From assembly GCA_018896025.1 (NCBI GenBank), contig JAHIND010000017.1, positions 358,078 to 422,077 on the forward strand: a stretch of 64,000 bases of DNA, read 5' to 3'. A program made the translations under genes and the position numbers. The notes below the pieces were generated by a model. The model worked only from the letters and a program-made list of their open reading frames with translations. It made no database searches and had not been told where the DNA came from. Below are positions 62,131-64,000 of the stretch, one piece after another. Source of the stretch: Pseudomonadota bacterium. Lineage in GTDB: Bacteria > Desulfobacterota > Desulfarculia > Desulfarculales > Desulfarculaceae. Within the stretch, counting starts at the first letter, position 1; each line of letters begins with the position of its first letter.

Positions 62131-63015
62131 ATGCGCTACCAAGGCCCCATCTACCGCCCACCTTCCGAGGCCGACAGCCTGCTGGTGCAGGCCACGGTGG
62201 GCTGCCCCCACAACAAATGCAGCTTCTGCATGACCTATAAAAAGGGGCCACCCTTCCGGGTGCGCCCGGTGTCCGAGATAGTGGAGGACCTGACCGAGGC
62301 TCGGCGTGAGCTGGGGCCGGGGGTGCGCACCCTGTTCTTTCCGGCGGGCGACAGCCTGGCCATGCCCACCGGCGAGTTGGCCGCCATCTGCGCCGAGGCG
62401 GGCGAGTTGTTCCCCCGCCTGGAGCGCATCACGGTGTACGCCGGGGTGAAGAGCATCCTGAAGCACGCTCCCGAGGGCCTGCGGCGGCTGCGCGAGGCCG
62501 GGCTAAGGCGGCTGCACGTAGGCCTGGAGAGCGGCCATGACCCCACCCTGCTGCGGGTGAAAAAGGGGGTGACCAGCGCCCAGCAAATAGATGCCGGGCG
62601 CATGGCCCTGGAGGCGGGCCTGGAGCTGAGCCTGTACGTGATGCTGGGCCTGGCCGGGCCGCAGGACTCCCGGGCTCATGCCCGGGACACGGCTAGGGTG
62701 GTGAATGCCATCAACCAGGCCGGGTCGCTCACCCTCAGGTTGCGCACCCTGCTGCCCAAGATAAACACCCTGCTCTTGCACCAGATCAACAAGGGCCGCT
62801 TCACCCTGTGCAGCCCGCAGGAGACCCTGGCCGAGGCCGGGGCCATCATCGCCGCCCTGAGCGGCCCCCTGAGCCTGCACAGCGACCACTACACCAACCA
62901 TCTTAACCTGGCCGGGCATCTGCCCCAGGACCGGGAGCGCCTTTTGGGCCAGATCGAAGCCGCCATGGGCCTGCCGCGCAGCGCCTTCCGGGCGGATTTC
63001 GTGGGCACCCAGTAG
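62131..63015 (+). CDS. Radical SAM protein (CxxxCxxC family)
   Basis: 294 residues. Starts MRYQGPIYRPPSEADSLLVQ with the cluster motif GCPHNKCSFCMTYKK. A known uncharacterised family with this start. A longer in-frame ATG exists at 62110. Neither ATG has a ribosome site; see findings for a possible leaderless transcript. Follows the divergent ASKHA operon by 100 bases. Confidence 0.9.
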   Translation: MRYQGPIYRPPSEADSLLVQATVGCPHNKCSFCMTYKKGPPFRVRPVSEIVEDLTEARRELGPGVRTLFFPAGDSLAMPTGELAAICAEAGELFPRLERITVYAGVKSILKHAPEGLRRLREAGLRRLHVGLESGHDPTLLRVKKGVTSAQQIDAGRMALEAGLELSLYVMLGLAGPQDSRAHARDTARVVNAINQAGSLTLRLRTLLPKINTLLLHQINKGRFTLCSPQETLAEAGAIIAALSGPLSLHSDHYTNHLNLAGHLPQDRERLLGQIEAAMGLPRSAFRADFVGTQ

Positions 63016-63103
63016 CCTCCCCTTGAGTGGCCGGGTGCGGGGTGTTATAAATCAAGATTATCCGTCCGCGCCAATGCCGGACTGACTCGAAGAAGGGACA
63101 GGC

Positions 63104-63844
63104 ATGATTTCTTCCTACGACGACATGGGGCCCCGCATCGACCTCGGGGGAGACAACACACCTCCGGAAGCGCATGGCGCCACCCGGAATCCCAACCCGC
63201 CCAGGATCCCCGGCGCCTCGCCAGCTCCGCCGCGCATCGCGCCCAAGAGCGGCCCCGGCGCCCTGGGACTGGTCAGCCTGATGCTCTCCCTGTTGGCCCT
63301 GTGCGTGGCCATGTGGGGGCTGCTCAGCCAGCCGGAGATGATCCCTCAGCCACCGATGTCACCCTCGGTGATACCCGGAGCCACGGCCGAGCGGGTGGCC
63401 AAGCTGGAAAAGGACGTGGGTGATCTCATGCTGCGCATGGTCACACTGGAAAAGGAGATCAAGGCGGTGGCCTCCAAGGCCGGGTCGGTGACCAAGCTCA
63501 CCGAGCTGTCCAGCCGGGTGGCCGGGCTGCAAGACCGCCTGGACGCCTTGACCGTGGAGCGCAAGATCGCGGGCCTGGAAAAGAAGGCCCCCGCCGCAGC
63601 TCCCGCCGCCCCAGCCGCAGCTCCTGCCGCCCAAGCAAAGGCCGCCCCGCCCCAGCCGGAAGAAAAGGCCCAGGAGAAGGCCGCCGAGCCTGAGCGGCAA
63701 AAGCAGATCTACACCGTGCGCCGGGGCGACACCCTGTTCACCATCGCCCAGCGCTACAAGGTAACCATGCGCGACCTCAAGTCCTGGAACAACCTGCGCA
63801 GCAACATGGTGATGATCGACCAGAAGCTGGTGATCTACAAGTAA
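63104..63844 (+). CDS. Membrane-anchored coiled-coil LysM protein
   Basis: 246 residues. Cytosolic Pro-rich start, one transmembrane helix (about 53-74), a coiled coil (residues 95-165), an Ala/Pro-rich linker and a C-terminal LysM domain (YTVRRGDTLFTIAQRYK). It should bind peptidoglycan from the inner membrane. Terminator at 63868. Confidence 0.92.
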   Translation: MISSYDDMGPRIDLGGDNTPPEAHGATRNPNPPRIPGASPAPPRIAPKSGPGALGLVSLMLSLLALCVAMWGLLSQPEMIPQPPMSPSVIPGATAERVAKLEKDVGDLMLRMVTLEKEIKAVASKAGSVTKLTELSSRVAGLQDRLDALTVERKIAGLEKKAPAAAPAAPAAAPAAQAKAAPPQPEEKAQEKAAEPERQKQIYTVRRGDTLFTIAQRYKVTMRDLKSWNNLRSNMVMIDQKLVIYK

Positions 63845-63867
63845 ACCCAGCGACCTCATAAAAGTAT

Positions 63868-63911
63868 CGGCCCGCCCTCGCCTTGCGGCAGGGGCGGGCC
63901 GTTGGTTTTTT
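63868..63911 (+). terminator. Terminator after the LysM gene
   Basis: CGGCCCGCCC (63868-63877) pairs perfectly with GGGCGGGCCG (63892-63901), followed by TTGGTTTTTT. Confidence 0.88.
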
Positions 63912-63925
63912 ACTTGGCCGGGGGC

Positions 63926-64000
63926 CTAGGCTTTTTCAAACACATAGTTCAGGTTGCCGTTGGGCAGTTGGTTGACCCTGGTCACCATTTCCATGCCGAT
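63926..64000 (-). CDS. C-terminal end of a minus-strand gene (truncated by window edge)
   Basis: The last 24 codons and stop of a gene entering from the right: ...MEMVTRVNQLPNGNLNYVFEKA. Too short to identify. It converges on the LysM gene. Confidence 0.5.
   Translation of the reverse strand: MGMEMVTRVNQLPNGNLNYVFEKA

Noticed and set aside
1..64000. CRISPR arrays or cas genes
   Set aside because: No regularly spaced direct repeats and no Cas-like protein were seen on either strand.

Overview
The window is 64 kb of high-GC, gene-dense bacterial chromosome. The cell is Gram-negative: LptE, LptF and LptG are here with several lipoproteins, an RND/MFP/TolC efflux operon and two PEP-CTERM secreted proteins. 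The gene mix points to Desulfobacterota (former Deltaproteobacteria), possibly a Desulfarculus-like lineage: short RdgC with its small partner, a PocR-domain sensor kinase, an FmdE protein beside a molybdopterin-binding protein, a DUF4445/RACo-type ASKHA protein, and many small conserved hypotheticals. The taxonomic call is an inference from content, not from a marker tree.

Layout. 0-5.4 kb: a 5'-truncated glycosyltransferase, a lone receiver protein, lptF-lptG, and a dNTPase. 5.6-7.4 kb: a lower-GC type II restriction-modification pair (N4-cytosine methylase plus XcyI/Cfr9I-like nuclease), probably acquired. 7.4-14.6 kb: an amidohydrolase, then housekeeping leuS-lptE-holA, rpsT (minus) and murJ. 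14.6-17.7 kb: intergenic palindromic repeats, RdgC with partner, small conserved proteins. 17.8-25.1 kb: a PEP-CTERM protein, a 716-base gap, a PocR-PAS hybrid histidine kinase, a large polytopic membrane protein and a beta-propeller protein. 25.15-26.2 kb: a 1-kb AT-rich segment bounded by a copy of the 3' end of tRNA-Ala(CGC), with one orphan gene. 26.5-28.5 kb: hisB-lipoprotein-hisA. 28.6-33.2 kb: a VTT membrane protein, methyltransferase, FmdE plus MoeA-like pair and a second PEP-CTERM protein. 33.2-36.4 kb: minus-strand rhodanese/ferritin-like fusion, sterol-desaturase-family enzyme, envelope stress-type small proteins and a NifU-like scaffold. 36.6-43.2 kb: an autoregulated tetR-oprM-acrA-acrB type efflux operon closed by a strong terminator. 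43.2-47.8 kb: radical SAM enzyme, FAD oxidoreductase-ftsB-efp-MetE-like cluster. 47.9-55.5 kb: glnS, orphan HigA, class II aldolase, VanX-type dipeptidase, MBL hydrolase, and the dnaX-ybaB-recR operon. 55.7-64 kb: conserved hypotheticals, M48 peptidase, three more palindromic repeats, an ASKHA-kinase-UspA operon, a second radical SAM protein, a LysM protein and the 3' end of one more gene.

How it works together: most of the window is core replication, translation and envelope biology. The accessory signals are the restriction-modification pair, the tRNA-Ala-bounded segment, the efflux operon and orphan HigA with their palindromic operators, and the ASKHA-kinase-UspA operon. The strongest unannotated structure is a family of six 100-130 bp palindromic intergenic repeats whose central 7-bp hairpin changes by compensatory substitutions between copies. 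There is no CRISPR array, rRNA, phage or IS transposase in the window.
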